From assembly GCF_900141705.1 (NCBI RefSeq), contig NZ_FQYM01000012.1:1-64000 (forward strand): a stretch of 64,000 bases of DNA, in the 5' to 3' direction. The stretch comes from Fibrobacter sp. UWP2 (GTDB taxonomy: Bacteria; Fibrobacterota; Fibrobacteria; Fibrobacterales; Fibrobacteraceae). Shown in pieces: positions 1 to 9,338 of this stretch. Made by a program: the position numbers and the translations under genes. The notes below the pieces were generated by a model that had not been told where the DNA came from, searched no databases, and saw nothing but the letters and a program-made list of their open reading frames with translations. The stretch's first letter is position 1. Every line of letters begins with the position of its first letter.

Positions 1-60
1 TGCTTGGTGTTTTTTTGCTGAACCAAATTTACAAGTTGGAGACCACCTTTTTCTTTTTGG

Positions 61-981
61 TTGCAGAAATTTCAACTAACTTTGGGGCATCTTCCAAGCG
101 AGCCCACCAACGACTTTTCCATCACCTGCACTCCGACCGAACCCACAGTCAACCTGGAAGACGACGTCCACTGGAAGCTCTCGTCATACGACCTTCCAGC
201 CGTCGAAATCGCCGCAGCGACATTCAGCTGGACTTTCGACGACGGGACTCCCAAAACAGCAAGTTCTTCCGACGCATATGTTTCCTACACAACTCCTGGC
301 AAAAAAACGGCCACACTCACGGTGTCGACAAAAAAAAGCGGAACCGCCACAACCAGTTGCTCAGTAATTATACCCAGCAATCCCATCACCGACTGCCAGT
401 GCACAGCAGAAAAACGGTCCATTGACATCAAAACGGGAGGGAATGCAAAATGGCAGATTTCGGGTTGCAAGTCATCAAAAGACATCATTAACTACACCTG
501 GGAAGGAGCGGGCGTCGCCGGAAACGGTGAATCGGCAACGGCAACCTTTACCAACAAGGGCGACATTTTGGCCCCGACGGTCACTGTAACGAACGAGGAG
601 TACGGGATAGCAAAAGTCTCGTGCCCCGCTGTCACGGCGACCGATTCCGACACCCCCGACTACCTTTTGGATTTCAATGATTCCTTTTCAACTGAACGCA
701 TTAAAGTTCCCAGCGGAGCTTGCATCCAAATCCACGGGAGCTGGAGTACTCAATATTTCACACCGAAGCTTAACGTTACATGCGAATACAGTTCCTCGAC
801 TTACGACTTTGTAATGAAATTGTCCCATGAAGACAAAAACATAGACTGCCTCGGGAGTCTATTCTCAAGGTGCAGCATTTCTATCGGCACCGTCTCACTG
901 GGCGAAAACGACTTTGGCGAAGTGTGCGTCACCATTTCTCCCGAAGACGGCACCCTCGCCAGCTGTATACTGGAACTTTAA
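61..981 (+). CDS. PKD-like repeat protein, 3' part, probably frameshifted
   Basis: Secreted-type beta-sandwich repeat protein of unknown function. At least two Cys-containing PKD/Ig-like repeats are visible, each with a C..xEP...D pattern, a later F/TW and a TATFTN or TATLTV strand. No signal peptide or start codon with a ribosome site precedes position 61, and the reading frame is closed by a stop at 19-21. The frame one base later, from position 2, reads CFFAEPNLQVGDHLFLFGC, which aligns with the repeat start CTPTEPTVNLEDD. The gene therefore appears to continue from upstream and change frame near 60-75, next to T-rich runs. It may be a real pseudogene or a sequencing error. The ligand is unknown. 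Confidence 0.6.
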   Translation: MQKFQLTLGHLPSEPTNDFSITCTPTEPTVNLEDDVHWKLSSYDLPAVEIAAATFSWTFDDGTPKTASSSDAYVSYTTPGKKTATLTVSTKKSGTATTSCSVIIPSNPITDCQCTAEKRSIDIKTGGNAKWQISGCKSSKDIINYTWEGAGVAGNGESATATFTNKGDILAPTVTVTNEEYGIAKVSCPAVTATDSDTPDYLLDFNDSFSTERIKVPSGACIQIHGSWSTQYFTPKLNVTCEYSSSTYDFVMKLSHEDKNIDCLGSLFSRCSISIGTVSLGENDFGEVCVTISPEDGTLASCILEL

Positions 982-991
982 TAAAGCAAAA

Positions 992-1023
992 ATCCCGCCA
1001 CATTACGTGACGGGATCATTTTT
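992..1023. terminator. Bidirectional hairpin terminator
   Basis: A 10-bp stem (992-1001 with 1007-1016, one mismatch) lies between the convergent genes ending at 981 and 1038. It is followed by a T-rich run on the plus strand and by a T run on the minus strand. Confidence 0.7.
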
Positions 1024-1037
1024 AATAGCAAAAAAAA

Positions 1038-1523
1038 CTAGAACAGCTTCTTGGCATCGGTAATTTCGCCGCCCTTCTCGTGGAAGAGCACGAGGGTACC
1101 GCCGTCCACCTTCACAAAGATGTCCTTCAAGGTGTTTACGACCTTGGATTCGTCAAAGCCAATCTCGTTCTTGGCTGTTTCGCCGATCACGATGCCGAAG
1201 TTCACCATGTCGGGAGAGCTAAAGCGCAGGTACTTCAAGAGGCCAGCTTCATCCTCCACGAGGTCGGTCGCGGTCAAGCGTTCAATCTCTTGCGGGTCGC
1301 GCGTGCTCACCGAGAGCGGGAACATGCTTTCGCCAACGGTCTGCTTGGCGTTCAGGTAGAGGGTGTTCCCCACCATGAGGCTAATGGAATCGTCAAGCAC
1401 CTGGCGCACTTCGATAATCACGTCGCACTGGGCAGACATTTCCTGGATTTCGAGCTTGGAGGGGCCGCAGGCGACAAGCGCCGCAGAGAGGATTGCCGCG
1501 AAGGCCACAAACAGTTTTTTCAT
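1038..1523 (-). CDS. Small putative lipoprotein, unknown function
   Basis: A 161-residue protein starting MKKLFVAFAAILSAALVACG. This is a lipoprotein signal peptide with lipobox LVAC, so it is likely anchored to a membrane facing the periplasm. The start at 1523 is preferred because AAGGA lies 7 bases upstream; an in-frame ATG two codons earlier sits on top of that site. The rest is a soluble alpha/beta-looking domain with no motif I recognise. It is followed by a shared terminator. Function unknown. Confidence 0.7.
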   Translation of the reverse strand: MKKLFVAFAAILSAALVACGPSKLEIQEMSAQCDVIIEVRQVLDDSISLMVGNTLYLNAKQTVGESMFPLSVSTRDPQEIERLTATDLVEDEAGLLKYLRFSSPDMVNFGIVIGETAKNEIGFDESKVVNTLKDIFVKVDGGTLVLFHEKGGEITDAKKLF

Positions 1524-1585
1524 CTTCATTCCTTGTTTTGGGGTTAATGAACCAATTCCAGCGAACAATATACAAAAGCGTGCAA

Positions 1586-2392
1586 TCACTTCGCGAGGAT
1601 CGCGAGGGCTTTTTGTATCAAATCGGGTGAAAGTTTAAAGATTTCGCTCAATTTCTCGACACGGACGCCTTCCTCAAGCCTCTCCATGCGCGAACCGTTC
1701 GCATCGCGGGTCACGAGGTTCCCCTTTTGGTAGTAATACTGGATTCCGTGTTCGCGATCCAGGCGGTTGAGCACAGGGTAAGTCATCATCTCGCGGTAAA
1801 AGCTCTCGCTCCAGTGCAGCTTGAATTCCTCCACGGAGACTCCCGCAAGCGGGTACTCAAAGCGGAGCTTCATCGGTGCCGAGAGTCGACCGTCGGCATG
1901 CAGCGTGCCGCCCGTCCAAAGTTCCAGGGCGTCCTCGGCGGGCCGCACCAGGCGCACGCAGTTGGGCACCAGCGGGAACAGGGATTCCCCCGCGCCAAAC
2001 GGCTTGGGGAGCGGGAGTGGGAGCGGTTCAAAAATCAGGTAGCCCGGATCGAAGAGATACGAGGTATGGAGTATGAGGTCGTCGGCCTTCGGCTGACTTT
2101 GAGGTAAGACAAGAGCGCAGTGGATGTTCTTCTCTTTTCGCTTGTGGCCCATCACCAGCCGCGGCTTTAAGCCCAGGTCCACAAAGCTCTGGTACAGGTG
2201 CCACGTCATGCTAAAGCAAGTGCCGCCGCCCATCCAGGTGTCAATGTCGTTCTGGTCGCTATCGTCCAGGTTGCGCGCCGCCGAGGCACTCCCCGTCGCA
2301 TCGAGGCGTATTATTTTCGTGAGATTCTCGTATGTCACGTTCGAGAGACTGTTGCACAGGTCTAGAATCTTTTGCCAGGTCACCGGTTCCAT
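1586..2392 (-). CDS. Arylamine N-acetyltransferase-like (Cys-His-Asp fold) protein
   Basis: A 268-residue protein with a likely Cys-His-Asp triad in the order seen in arylamine N-acetyltransferases and related transglutaminase-like folds: GGGTCF (Cys near residue 58), NIHCALVL (His near 92) and LFDPGY (Asp near 115). The C-terminal half, after residue 150, matches nothing I know. Known NATs move acetyl from acetyl-CoA to arylamines, but other members of the fold make amides in biosynthetic pathways, so the substrate is open. It lies upstream of the lipoprotein gene on the same strand with about 60 bases between, so the two may be co-transcribed. Confidence 0.55.
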   Translation of the reverse strand: MEPVTWQKILDLCNSLSNVTYENLTKIIRLDATGSASAARNLDDSDQNDIDTWMGGGTCFSMTWHLYQSFVDLGLKPRLVMGHKRKEKNIHCALVLPQSQPKADDLILHTSYLFDPGYLIFEPLPLPLPKPFGAGESLFPLVPNCVRLVRPAEDALELWTGGTLHADGRLSAPMKLRFEYPLAGVSVEEFKLHWSESFYREMMTYPVLNRLDREHGIQYYYQKGNLVTRDANGSRMERLEEGVRVEKLSEIFKLSPDLIQKALAILAK

Positions 2393-2497
2393 ATTACAAA
2401 GATAAAAAATACCTAACCAGCTTCGTCATCCTAAATGAACCCTAGCCCCTGCAAGGGGATAGGGAAAGTGAAGGACCCAGGTTTGAATAGCGGGACT

Positions 2498-2530
2498 GGA
2501 TTCTTCGAGGCTTCGCCTCTCAGAATGACG
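2498..2530. repeat. Intergenic palindromic repeat, copy 1
   Basis: An ATTCT...AGAAT outer pair encloses a GAGGC-TTC-GCCTC hairpin, followed by GAC. A second copy with the inner hairpin in the opposite order is at 57635-57668. It appears to be a dispersed intergenic element. It overlaps the open frame upstream of the next gene, which argues that this part of that frame is not translated. Confidence 0.6.
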
Positions 2531-2554
2531 TATTCCGCACTCATTTACTATATT

Positions 2555-3463
2555 ATGCGCATGCTTGGAATAGAACAGAAAAAAGGAAACGACACTCACC
2601 TTTGCGGCCGCATGATTGCGTACGCGAGGATCCTCCCCTCCCCGGAGATGGACGGGAGCAGCACGCCCTTTGACGACCTGATCAAGAACGGGTTGCTCGC
2701 TCTCGAGGGCGACTTTAGAGCCGCGCCCCAAACGCCAAGCCGCAAAATGCTCAACAGCGCCATGGACGAAAAACTCAACAACATGCTCGCCACCATGGAA
2801 GAGAACGGCATGGAGATCCCCGAGAACCTCGATGTGGAAGCACTGCGCGAACGCCTGCACGAGCTCAACAACATGGAAGTCATCCCCATCCCGGCACGAA
2901 TCGGGAACTTTGAATCCGAGGCCGACATTTTAAACCAGGACGCCGACATTTACTACGTGGGCGAATTCCTCGGCGCAAACCAGGCGCACTTTTGCCTCAC
3001 GACGCTCCCCATCTTTTACCAGGCCAAGTACCGCGAACAGGCGCGCGTCCAGGAGGCGGCGCTCCTCAACGAGATGCTCGCGCAAATGGAATCCAGCGAT
3101 TTTGTGGACGCCGACACCCTCGAAAAAGACACCGAGGAACTGTTCCCCGACGGAGTCACGCTCAACACCTTCGTAGGCGACCTCTCCAAACTTTTGAACA
3201 TTCGCGTCATCCCGTTTTTGCTCGCCTGCGAAACCGACAGCGAATACGAAACGCAAATCGGGCTCTTCTATAACTTTATGAAGGACTACCCGCAGCAAAT
3301 CGACGTTTCGCGGGTGGACCACGCCATCCGCAAGCTGCGCAAGCAAAGCGACAACCAAGCCGCGCGCACGCTCCTGGAACTGAGCTGCAAAAAAATCAAC
3401 GCCATCTACAGCGAAAACACCAAGGCCGCCGAAGAACTCGAGGCCAAAATCGAAACGCTCTAG
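2555..3463 (+). CDS. Conserved hypothetical protein, acidic, coiled-coil C terminus
   Basis: A soluble 302-residue protein of unknown function. The frame is open from 2435, but the first 40 codons overlap a palindromic repeat, so I place the start at ATG 2555; ATG 2612 (MIAYARILPSPEMDG) is also possible. The middle has an acidic helical region rich in Met, Glu and Asn (residues 50-90). The C terminus is helical with many Lys, Glu and Ala and may form a coiled coil. There is no signal peptide or membrane segment. Its stop codon shares the CTAG at 3460-3463 with the stop of the convergent permease gene. Confidence 0.6.
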   Translation: MRMLGIEQKKGNDTHLCGRMIAYARILPSPEMDGSSTPFDDLIKNGLLALEGDFRAAPQTPSRKMLNSAMDEKLNNMLATMEENGMEIPENLDVEALRERLHELNNMEVIPIPARIGNFESEADILNQDADIYYVGEFLGANQAHFCLTTLPIFYQAKYREQARVQEAALLNEMLAQMESSDFVDADTLEKDTEELFPDGVTLNTFVGDLSKLLNIRVIPFLLACETDSEYETQIGLFYNFMKDYPQQIDVSRVDHAIRKLRKQSDNQAARTLLELSCKKINAIYSENTKAAEELEAKIETL

Positions 3464-4323
3464 CCTCTTGAAACCGTCAACAGCACGGCCCCGAGCAAAA
3501 TGACGGCAGTCGACATCACGAGCGTCGTGCGTTCCCTGCGGGTCGCATATTCGCCAAACGCGAACACGCCCCACAGCTGGTTCACCACCAGGTTCAACTG
3601 CAAAAGTGGGTAGCCAATGGCGTAGCCAAAAAATCCGTCCTCGGCAATGGCCCAAAAAATGGCGAGTGTACCGAACATCCAAAGGACACCCGCCAAAACG
3701 GCGAAGAGCGTGGGGACCTTGGGGAAACCGAATCCCTTGCCGCGCTTGAGCGTCATGACCGCGACCAGAACGAGGCTCGTGACACAAATGCCAAGCGCAA
3801 ACGGCATCAAAAAATCCATGTCGGCAAGTCCACTGAACTTGAAGGGAATCAAGTAAGTGCCGAACACCGCGCCCGAGAGCAGCGAGCGCCAGTTCTTCAA
3901 AATGGACTGCTGCTTGGGAGTTTGAATGTAGATGCCGCCCAGCATGCAGGCAATAGCCGGAATCGAAAAATAAAGCTGAGTCGGTTCGCGAAAGAGCACC
4001 ACGCCGGTAATGAACGAGAGCAAAATGCTCACGCACATGGAGCGAAGCCCCGTGCCCGCGAGGTCGGCCTCGGCCTGCACCGCCCAAAAGCAGAGCGCCC
4101 CGCCAATGACCCAGATGGCACCGCAAAGGAGCCCCACCGGCGCGAGGCTAAAGTGCCCGGTAACGGCGGCAATGGAGAGCGAACAAAGTAACGCACCTAC
4201 CGACATGGCGGCAAGGAACGCCCAGGAGGAATACTGCGGCCACTTTTTGAGCGGCACCATGTAGGTACCGAACGCAAAGATCCCAACAAACACACCCAGA
4301 ACGCTTAACGCACTACTTTCCAA
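3460..4323 (-). CDS. GRP-type sugar permease / drug-metabolite transporter family
   Basis: An inner-membrane protein of about 287 residues with ten likely transmembrane helices, the size and pattern of the glucose/ribose porter (GRP) branch of the drug/metabolite transporter superfamily. Two similar halves are visible, each with a Gly-Thr-Tyr-(Met/Leu)-(Val/Ile)-Pro-(Leu/Phe)-Lys motif (near residues 20 and 155), which fits internal duplication. The start is taken as TTG 4323, preceded by a G-rich stretch and overlapping the mnmE stop by 11 bases; longer versions would run deep into mnmE. A sugar substrate is inferred from the family and the neighbouring mutarotase, and is not shown by the sequence. 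Confidence 0.65.
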   Translation of the reverse strand: MESSALSVLGVFVGIFAFGTYMVPLKKWPQYSSWAFLAAMSVGALLCSLSIAAVTGHFSLAPVGLLCGAIWVIGGALCFWAVQAEADLAGTGLRSMCVSILLSFITGVVLFREPTQLYFSIPAIACMLGGIYIQTPKQQSILKNWRSLLSGAVFGTYLIPFKFSGLADMDFLMPFALGICVTSLVLVAVMTLKRGKGFGFPKVPTLFAVLAGVLWMFGTLAIFWAIAEDGFFGYAIGYPLLQLNLVVNQLWGVFAFGEYATRRERTTLVMSTAVILLGAVLLTVSRG

Positions 4324-5686
4324 TGCAGAACCCCGCAAAAATTGACTGTAAAATATCCTCGGACGAAATTTCGCCCGTAATGCTCTGGAGCGAGCGGCGC
4401 ACCAGCTGCATTTCAAAAGCTAACAATTCCACTGCCGGGCTTGTACGGATCAGGTCCAGCGCGCGGTCAATTCCCTTCAAAGCTTCCTCGAGGCAAGCCT
4501 TTTCGCGTTCGCTTGTAATCCACAAGTCCTCGGTGTTTTCGGTTGACTTGAAAAGGCGGGCGTTCATCTCTTTAGAGAGCTCCTCGAGCCCGTAGCCCGT
4601 CTTTGCCGAAACGGCTATGGATGGCGCGGCCAGGGATATGCCCTCGGCATTGGGCAACCCACCCACCAGGTCCTGCTTGCTCAACACAACCAGGTCGGGG
4701 TTGAACTCCTGCTCCGCATCGGCCGCAGGGAGGCTTCCGTCCACCACGCAAATCTTGAGGTCGGCTTCTTCTAGGACCTCCCTGCTCTTTTGCATGCTCA
4801 AGGCATCCAGGGCGTCGGTCGCCGTGGCGGCAATGCCAGCGGTATCGACCAGCCTAATTTCGCCACCCGCCAAAAAGAGCCGCACTTCCACAAAGTCGCG
4901 CGTCGTTCCCGGGACGCTGCTCACCAAAATGCGGTCCTCGCCCAAAAGCGCGTTCACCAGGCTCGACTTTCCTGCGTTGGGGGCGCCGTACAAAACCGCG
5001 AGTGGGATTCTCGAGACCGAGGCCTTGCTGCGGAAGCTCTTGAGAATGCTCTCCACGTTCCCGCGGATGGCGGCAAGCTTGCCTTCCCAGCCGGCATAAT
5101 CGGGGTCGGCCTCCTCTTCGGCAAAATCCACGTCCAATTCCAAACGCGCCGAGATGTCCTTAATTTGTTCGGTAAGGAGCTTCACTTTTTTGGAGAGGGC
5201 GCCGCTCAGCAGACGGTGGGCGTTTTTTAGCTCGGCTCGGTTTGCGCTGTGGATTACGTCGGCAACAGACTCCGCCTGCGAAAGGTCCATCTTGCCGTTC
5301 AAATAGGCGCGGCGCGTGAATTCCCCGGGTTCCGCCAAGCGCACTCCCGGCACCCGCCGTATCGCCTGCATAAGTTCGCGCACAATCAGCGGGTTCCCGT
5401 GCGGGTACAGTTCCAGCACGTCCTCGCCGGTGTAGGAATTCGGGCCTTCAAAAAACAGGTAAAGCAGCTGGTCAATGACTTCGCCGCGGCATTCCTCGGC
5501 ATCGCCCTCTTTCAAGGTGCTGCGGGCAGTCCCCAGGGCGGCACGGCGCGGTTCCAAATCCGCGGCGGCGCGTTCCCCAAACAGAGCCCGCACCACATCG
5601 CGCACGCGAGAACCGCTCACGCGGAGCGCGGCAACGGCCGAAACCCCGGCCGGGGTCATGGGGGCGACAATCGTCTGGGAATCCAT
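4313..5686 (-). CDS. mnmE: tRNA modification GTPase MnmE
   Basis: A 457-residue GTPase that, with MnmG, installs the carboxymethylaminomethyl group on wobble uridine U34 of certain tRNAs. It has an N-terminal folate-binding domain (QTIVAPMTPAG near the start), a central G domain with the P-loop GAPNAGKSS, DTAG and SKQD, and the invariant C-terminal CIGK whose Cys is needed for the chemistry. The start at 5686 (MDSQTIVAPMTPAG) fits the family; an upstream ATG would add 13 unrelated residues. It is divergent from the mutarotase gene with only 32 bases between them. Confidence 0.97.
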   Translation of the reverse strand: MDSQTIVAPMTPAGVSAVAALRVSGSRVRDVVRALFGERAAADLEPRRAALGTARSTLKEGDAEECRGEVIDQLLYLFFEGPNSYTGEDVLELYPHGNPLIVRELMQAIRRVPGVRLAEPGEFTRRAYLNGKMDLSQAESVADVIHSANRAELKNAHRLLSGALSKKVKLLTEQIKDISARLELDVDFAEEEADPDYAGWEGKLAAIRGNVESILKSFRSKASVSRIPLAVLYGAPNAGKSSLVNALLGEDRILVSSVPGTTRDFVEVRLFLAGGEIRLVDTAGIAATATDALDALSMQKSREVLEEADLKICVVDGSLPAADAEQEFNPDLVVLSKQDLVGGLPNAEGISLAAPSIAVSAKTGYGLEELSKEMNARLFKSTENTEDLWITSEREKACLEEALKGIDRALDLIRTSPAVELLAFEMQLVRRSLQSITGEISSEDILQSIFAGFCIGK

Positions 5687-5718
5687 AGGCTCAAATTTAG
5701 AATTATATTTACAGGCAT

Positions 5719-6687
5719 ATGTCAAAATTCAAGATTATTGCAAAAAATATAAGCGACATCACGTGCCACGCCATAGTCCGTGACGACGGTTGCGAATTCG
5801 AAGTCTTTACCGGCTACGGTGCTGGACTCAACGCCTGGCGCGTGCCCGCGGGCAGCACCAAGCTCGACCTTCTGTTTGGCTACCGCGAAGGCGACGACGT
5901 CTACAAAATCGGCCCCGACACCAATGCCGGCTGCAGGCTCTGCCCATGGCCCGGACGCACCGCCTACGCCAAGTTCACCTGGGAAGGCAAAACCTACCGG
6001 CTTACAAACAACGTAAGCTGGGCGCCGCACGCCCTCCACGGCTTTTTGCAAAACAGGCCCTGGCAATTCCAAAGCTTTGAAAGCGATTCCAGCAAGGCCG
6101 TCGCCGTATTCACCTGCGATTGGCCGGGCGACTTTGGCGGATTCCCCTTCCCGTTCCACGCCGAGAACCGCGTGACCTTCACCGGCGAAAGCTATACGGT
6201 GCAGTCCAGCGTCAAGAACATCGGCAAGGCACCCATGCCCTATTCCGAGGGCTGGCACCCGTATTACTCCATGGGCGAAAAAATCGACGGAATCACCATG
6301 ACACTCCCACCCTCCGAATTCTCGGAACTCGACCCGGCGGACATACCCACGGGCAAAACCCACCCCGACACCCGTTTTGTAAAAGGACGCGCCATTGCCG
6401 ACGAGTTCATCAACGACTGCTTTTGCTTGGACGACAAGGCTACAGACGCATCCGACGGCTCGGCACACGTTTTGCTCTCCGGTAAACACGGCAACCTCAC
6501 CATTTGGCAACGCCCCGGGAAAAACGCCTACAACGCCATCCAGATTTACACACCGCCCGACCGCATGAGCATCGCCATCGAACCCATGACCGCCGCCCCC
6601 GACGTGCTGAACCACCACAAAGGGCTCATCGTTCTTGCCCCCGGCGAAACGGCCTCCTTTGAATTCGGCGCCAAGTTTCTTAAATAA
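5719..6687 (+). CDS. Aldose 1-epimerase (mutarotase) family protein
   Basis: A 322-residue mutarotase-type beta-sandwich enzyme that would interconvert alpha and beta anomers of a free sugar. The expected active-site blocks are present: R near 77 (CPWPGR), the HALHGF block, SEGWHPYY with a His base candidate, and the C-terminal IEPMTAAPD with the catalytic Glu. There is no signal peptide, so it is cytoplasmic. The preferred sugar cannot be read from the sequence. The next genes are mannanases, so a role in using released sugars is a reasonable inference. Confidence 0.85.
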   Translation: MSKFKIIAKNISDITCHAIVRDDGCEFEVFTGYGAGLNAWRVPAGSTKLDLLFGYREGDDVYKIGPDTNAGCRLCPWPGRTAYAKFTWEGKTYRLTNNVSWAPHALHGFLQNRPWQFQSFESDSSKAVAVFTCDWPGDFGGFPFPFHAENRVTFTGESYTVQSSVKNIGKAPMPYSEGWHPYYSMGEKIDGITMTLPPSEFSELDPADIPTGKTHPDTRFVKGRAIADEFINDCFCLDDKATDASDGSAHVLLSGKHGNLTIWQRPGKNAYNAIQIYTPPDRMSIAIEPMTAAPDVLNHHKGLIVLAPGETASFEFGAKFLK

Positions 6688-6833
6688 TGCTTACAAAACG
6701 CAAAAATTCGCCCAATTTCGATATTTTTTACGTTTAGAATCTTTCAACACTTTTCCCGCCCCGTCTCAAAAAAACGACGTTTTTAGGGGTATTTAAACAT
6801 ATTTTAAAAGCAGTCAAAAACAGGAGTGTATCC

Positions 6834-9146
6834 ATGGATGTTAAAAAGTTTTTAGTCGCCTTCGGCCTCGCCGCAACAACCGCAACATTCGCAGCCCAGT
6901 ACGAAGCCGAGGACGCGACCCTCGAAAACGGGGCTACCGTCTCGAGCAACGCGAACGCCTCCGGCGGCAAGTTCGTCGAAATGAAGGCCGGCGATATTAC
7001 GTTCAACGTGACCGCCGAAACCGCGGGCAAGTACACGCTGAACGTGCGCTACAAGGCCGGCAGCGAAAAGACGAACCACATCGTGGTGAACGGTTCCCAG
7101 TCGGGCGACATGGTGTTCGCCACCGCCACCGCCTTCACCGACAACAAGACTGCCATCACGCTCAAAGCGGGCGCCAATACCATCGCTATCACCAATTTCT
7201 GGGGATGGATTGACGTGGACTACATCGAGATTACCGAATACGAGAACGTCGCCTTCAACATCTGCAACGCGCCCGTCACACCGAACGCGACCGAGAGCGC
7301 CGTCAAACTCTACAACTTCCTCGTGAACAACTTCCAAAAGAAAGTCATCTCGGGCATCATGACCGGCGACATGACGAACTACACCGCCGGCGCCGCGTTC
7401 GACACGCACCCCGACGTGGCCGATATCTACACCCGTAGCGGCAAAAAGCCCGCCCTGGTCGGCCTGGACTTCCTCTTTGCCACCGGCCCCAACGCAAGCG
7501 GCAGCTGGAACAAGGAATACACCGACAAGGGAATCGCCCTTGCCAAGGACCTCTGGAAGAAGGGCGGCATCCCGGCATTCACCTGGCACTGGAAGGACCC
7601 CCTCGACGAAGTGGACGCCTTCTACGCGAACCAGAACGCCGCCGGCGAAGGAAAGGAATACACCACGTTCGACTTTACCGAAGCATTCGTGAAGGGAACC
7701 ACCTCGTGGGACACGCTCTCTGCCGCCTACAAGGGAATCATCGCCGACATTGACTACATCTCCGAATACTTCCTCGACCTGCAAAAGGACGGCGTCGCCG
7801 CCATCTTCCGCCCGCTACACGAAGCCGGCGGCACATGTTTCTGGTGGAGCACGCACTCGGGCAAGCAATTCGCCGCCCTCTACCGCCTGGTTTACGAACG
7901 CATGGTGTTCAAGAACGGCGTCAAGAACCTGGTGTGGGTATTCAACCCGCAAACTGCGAACCTCACTGACTGGAACCCGGGTGAGACCTACTACGACGTA
8001 CTCTCCATCGACATCTACAATAACGACAATGACAACTCCAGCAACGCCGGCGCCTTTGACGATTTCAAGGCAAAGTTCGGCGTGAGCAAGGTGCTAGCCC
8101 TCTCCGAGAACGGTCCCATCCCCGACATCACCAAGATGGAAGAAGATCAGGCGATGTGGAGCTGGTGGATGCCGTGGTACAGCACCTGGGGCGGCAAATG
8201 GCCCGGCCAGACCTCCAACGAAGTCTGGAAATCCAACATGGAAAACGAGAAGGTCCTCACCATCGATAAAATGCCCGGCTGGGATAACTACACCGTGGCA
8301 AATAGCGGCACGCAGACCTGCAAGACGGCAAGCGAAGGCGCAAACTTTGCGGCAGACACCTCCAAGGCAAACGGCGCAAAAGACTACAAGATGCAGGTCA
8401 CGTATTCCAACCTGACCACGGACGGAGCCCTCATCAACTTCACGAAGCTCCCGGACCTCTCCGCAAGCAAGTCCATCTCCGTCGACATCCAGGTGAACGG
8501 TTCCAGCACCGCAGCGGAAGGCGCATGGATTGGCCTCGCCTTCGTTAGAAACGGCATGGAAGACAAAGCCTGGACCTGGGAACAGTCCTTGAGCGACGGC
8601 TGCTGGATTGAATTCGGCGGTTCCAAGAACTGCACGTTCGACATCACGACCTACAAGGACGATGACGGCGTCGAACACCCGATTGACGTGGACAACCTCT
8701 TCTCCGTCGTGTTCGTCTTGAGCGCCGAAGGCTTCACGGGCAACATCACCTTCGACAACATGGTGACGGACGACGAAAAAATCGTCTCGGCGTTTGACGC
8801 CAAGAAGGACCTCTTCAGCGTTTCCGAAGGGAGTGAGGACTTCGTGAAAGCCATCGCCCTCGTCGAGGAAATCCAGGAACCCTCGGCCATCAGGACCGTT
8901 GCCGCCAAGGCTAGCTCCGCTAGGTTCTCTGTGCAGGGCGGCAGCATCATGCTTGCCACCTCCACCTCGGGCAACGTGGCTGTCGACGTATTCGCCATGA
9001 CAGGCAAGCACGTGGCCACCCTCTTTAACGGAAATCTTGCCGCAGGCACTCACGCCTTCAGCCTTGCCGACATGCCCAAGGGCCAGTACATCGTACGCGT
9101 CAAGGGCAATGGAATCGCTGCCACGCAACCGGTGAAGATCCGCTAA
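6834..9146 (+). CDS. Secreted GH26 beta-mannanase with N-terminal CBM35-like domain
   Basis: A 770-residue secreted enzyme predicted to hydrolyse beta-1,4-mannan. A signal peptide (residues 1-20) is followed by a CBM35-like domain starting QYEAEDATLENG (about 20-135), a GH26 catalytic domain (about 140-465) with the acid/base Glu330 in RPLHEAGG and the nucleophile Glu425 in LSENGPIPD, a further beta-rich domain (about 480-650, possibly a second carbohydrate-binding module), and a C-terminal domain of about 75 residues ending PVKIR that resembles type IX-type sorting domains. A good ribosome site (GGAG) precedes ATG 6834. A perfect terminator follows. The next gene is a second GH26 with a different tail. 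Confidence 0.92.
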   Translation: MDVKKFLVAFGLAATTATFAAQYEAEDATLENGATVSSNANASGGKFVEMKAGDITFNVTAETAGKYTLNVRYKAGSEKTNHIVVNGSQSGDMVFATATAFTDNKTAITLKAGANTIAITNFWGWIDVDYIEITEYENVAFNICNAPVTPNATESAVKLYNFLVNNFQKKVISGIMTGDMTNYTAGAAFDTHPDVADIYTRSGKKPALVGLDFLFATGPNASGSWNKEYTDKGIALAKDLWKKGGIPAFTWHWKDPLDEVDAFYANQNAAGEGKEYTTFDFTEAFVKGTTSWDTLSAAYKGIIADIDYISEYFLDLQKDGVAAIFRPLHEAGGTCFWWSTHSGKQFAALYRLVYERMVFKNGVKNLVWVFNPQTANLTDWNPGETYYDVLSIDIYNNDNDNSSNAGAFDDFKAKFGVSKVLALSENGPIPDITKMEEDQAMWSWWMPWYSTWGGKWPGQTSNEVWKSNMENEKVLTIDKMPGWDNYTVANSGTQTCKTASEGANFAADTSKANGAKDYKMQVTYSNLTTDGALINFTKLPDLSASKSISVDIQVNGSSTAAEGAWIGLAFVRNGMEDKAWTWEQSLSDGCWIEFGGSKNCTFDITTYKDDDGVEHPIDVDNLFSVVFVLSAEGFTGNITFDNMVTDDEKIVSAFDAKKDLFSVSEGSEDFVKAIALVEEIQEPSAIRTVAAKASSARFSVQGGSIMLATSTSGNVAVDVFAMTGKHVATLFNGNLAAGTHAFSLADMPKGQYIVRVKGNGIAATQPVKIR

Positions 9147-9173
9147 TCTCGAGTTTCTTTTACTCCATTCCAT

Positions 9174-9207
9174 AGCCGCAAAACCCTCCCGTTTTGCGGC
9201 TTTCTTT
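9174..9207 (+). terminator. Rho-independent terminator after first GH26 gene
   Basis: A perfect 11-bp stem (9174-9184 with 9191-9201), a 6-base loop and a T-rich tail. It makes separate transcription of the two mannanase genes likely. Confidence 0.85.
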
Positions 9208-9241
9208 GAAGTAAAAAAAACGTTCCCGTGTCCGCGAACAC

Positions 9242-9269
9242 TTGACTTTGATTTTATGGAATATATTTT
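9242..9269 (+). promoter_or_regulatory. Possible promoter of second GH26 gene
   Basis: TTGACT at 9242-9247 and TATTTT at 9264-9269 with a 16-bp spacer, within an AT-rich block after the terminator and about 70 bases before the start codon. Confidence 0.4.
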
Positions 9270-9338
9270 TAGAAGGACTGGAAAAAACAGCCAAAAACAA
9301 ATGTGTTTGGGCCCCGCAAGGGACTTTAGGGAGATAAA

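Noticed and set aside
2435-2554. Longer N terminus for the hypothetical protein at 2555
   Set aside because: Those codons are made of dispersed intergenic repeat sequence.
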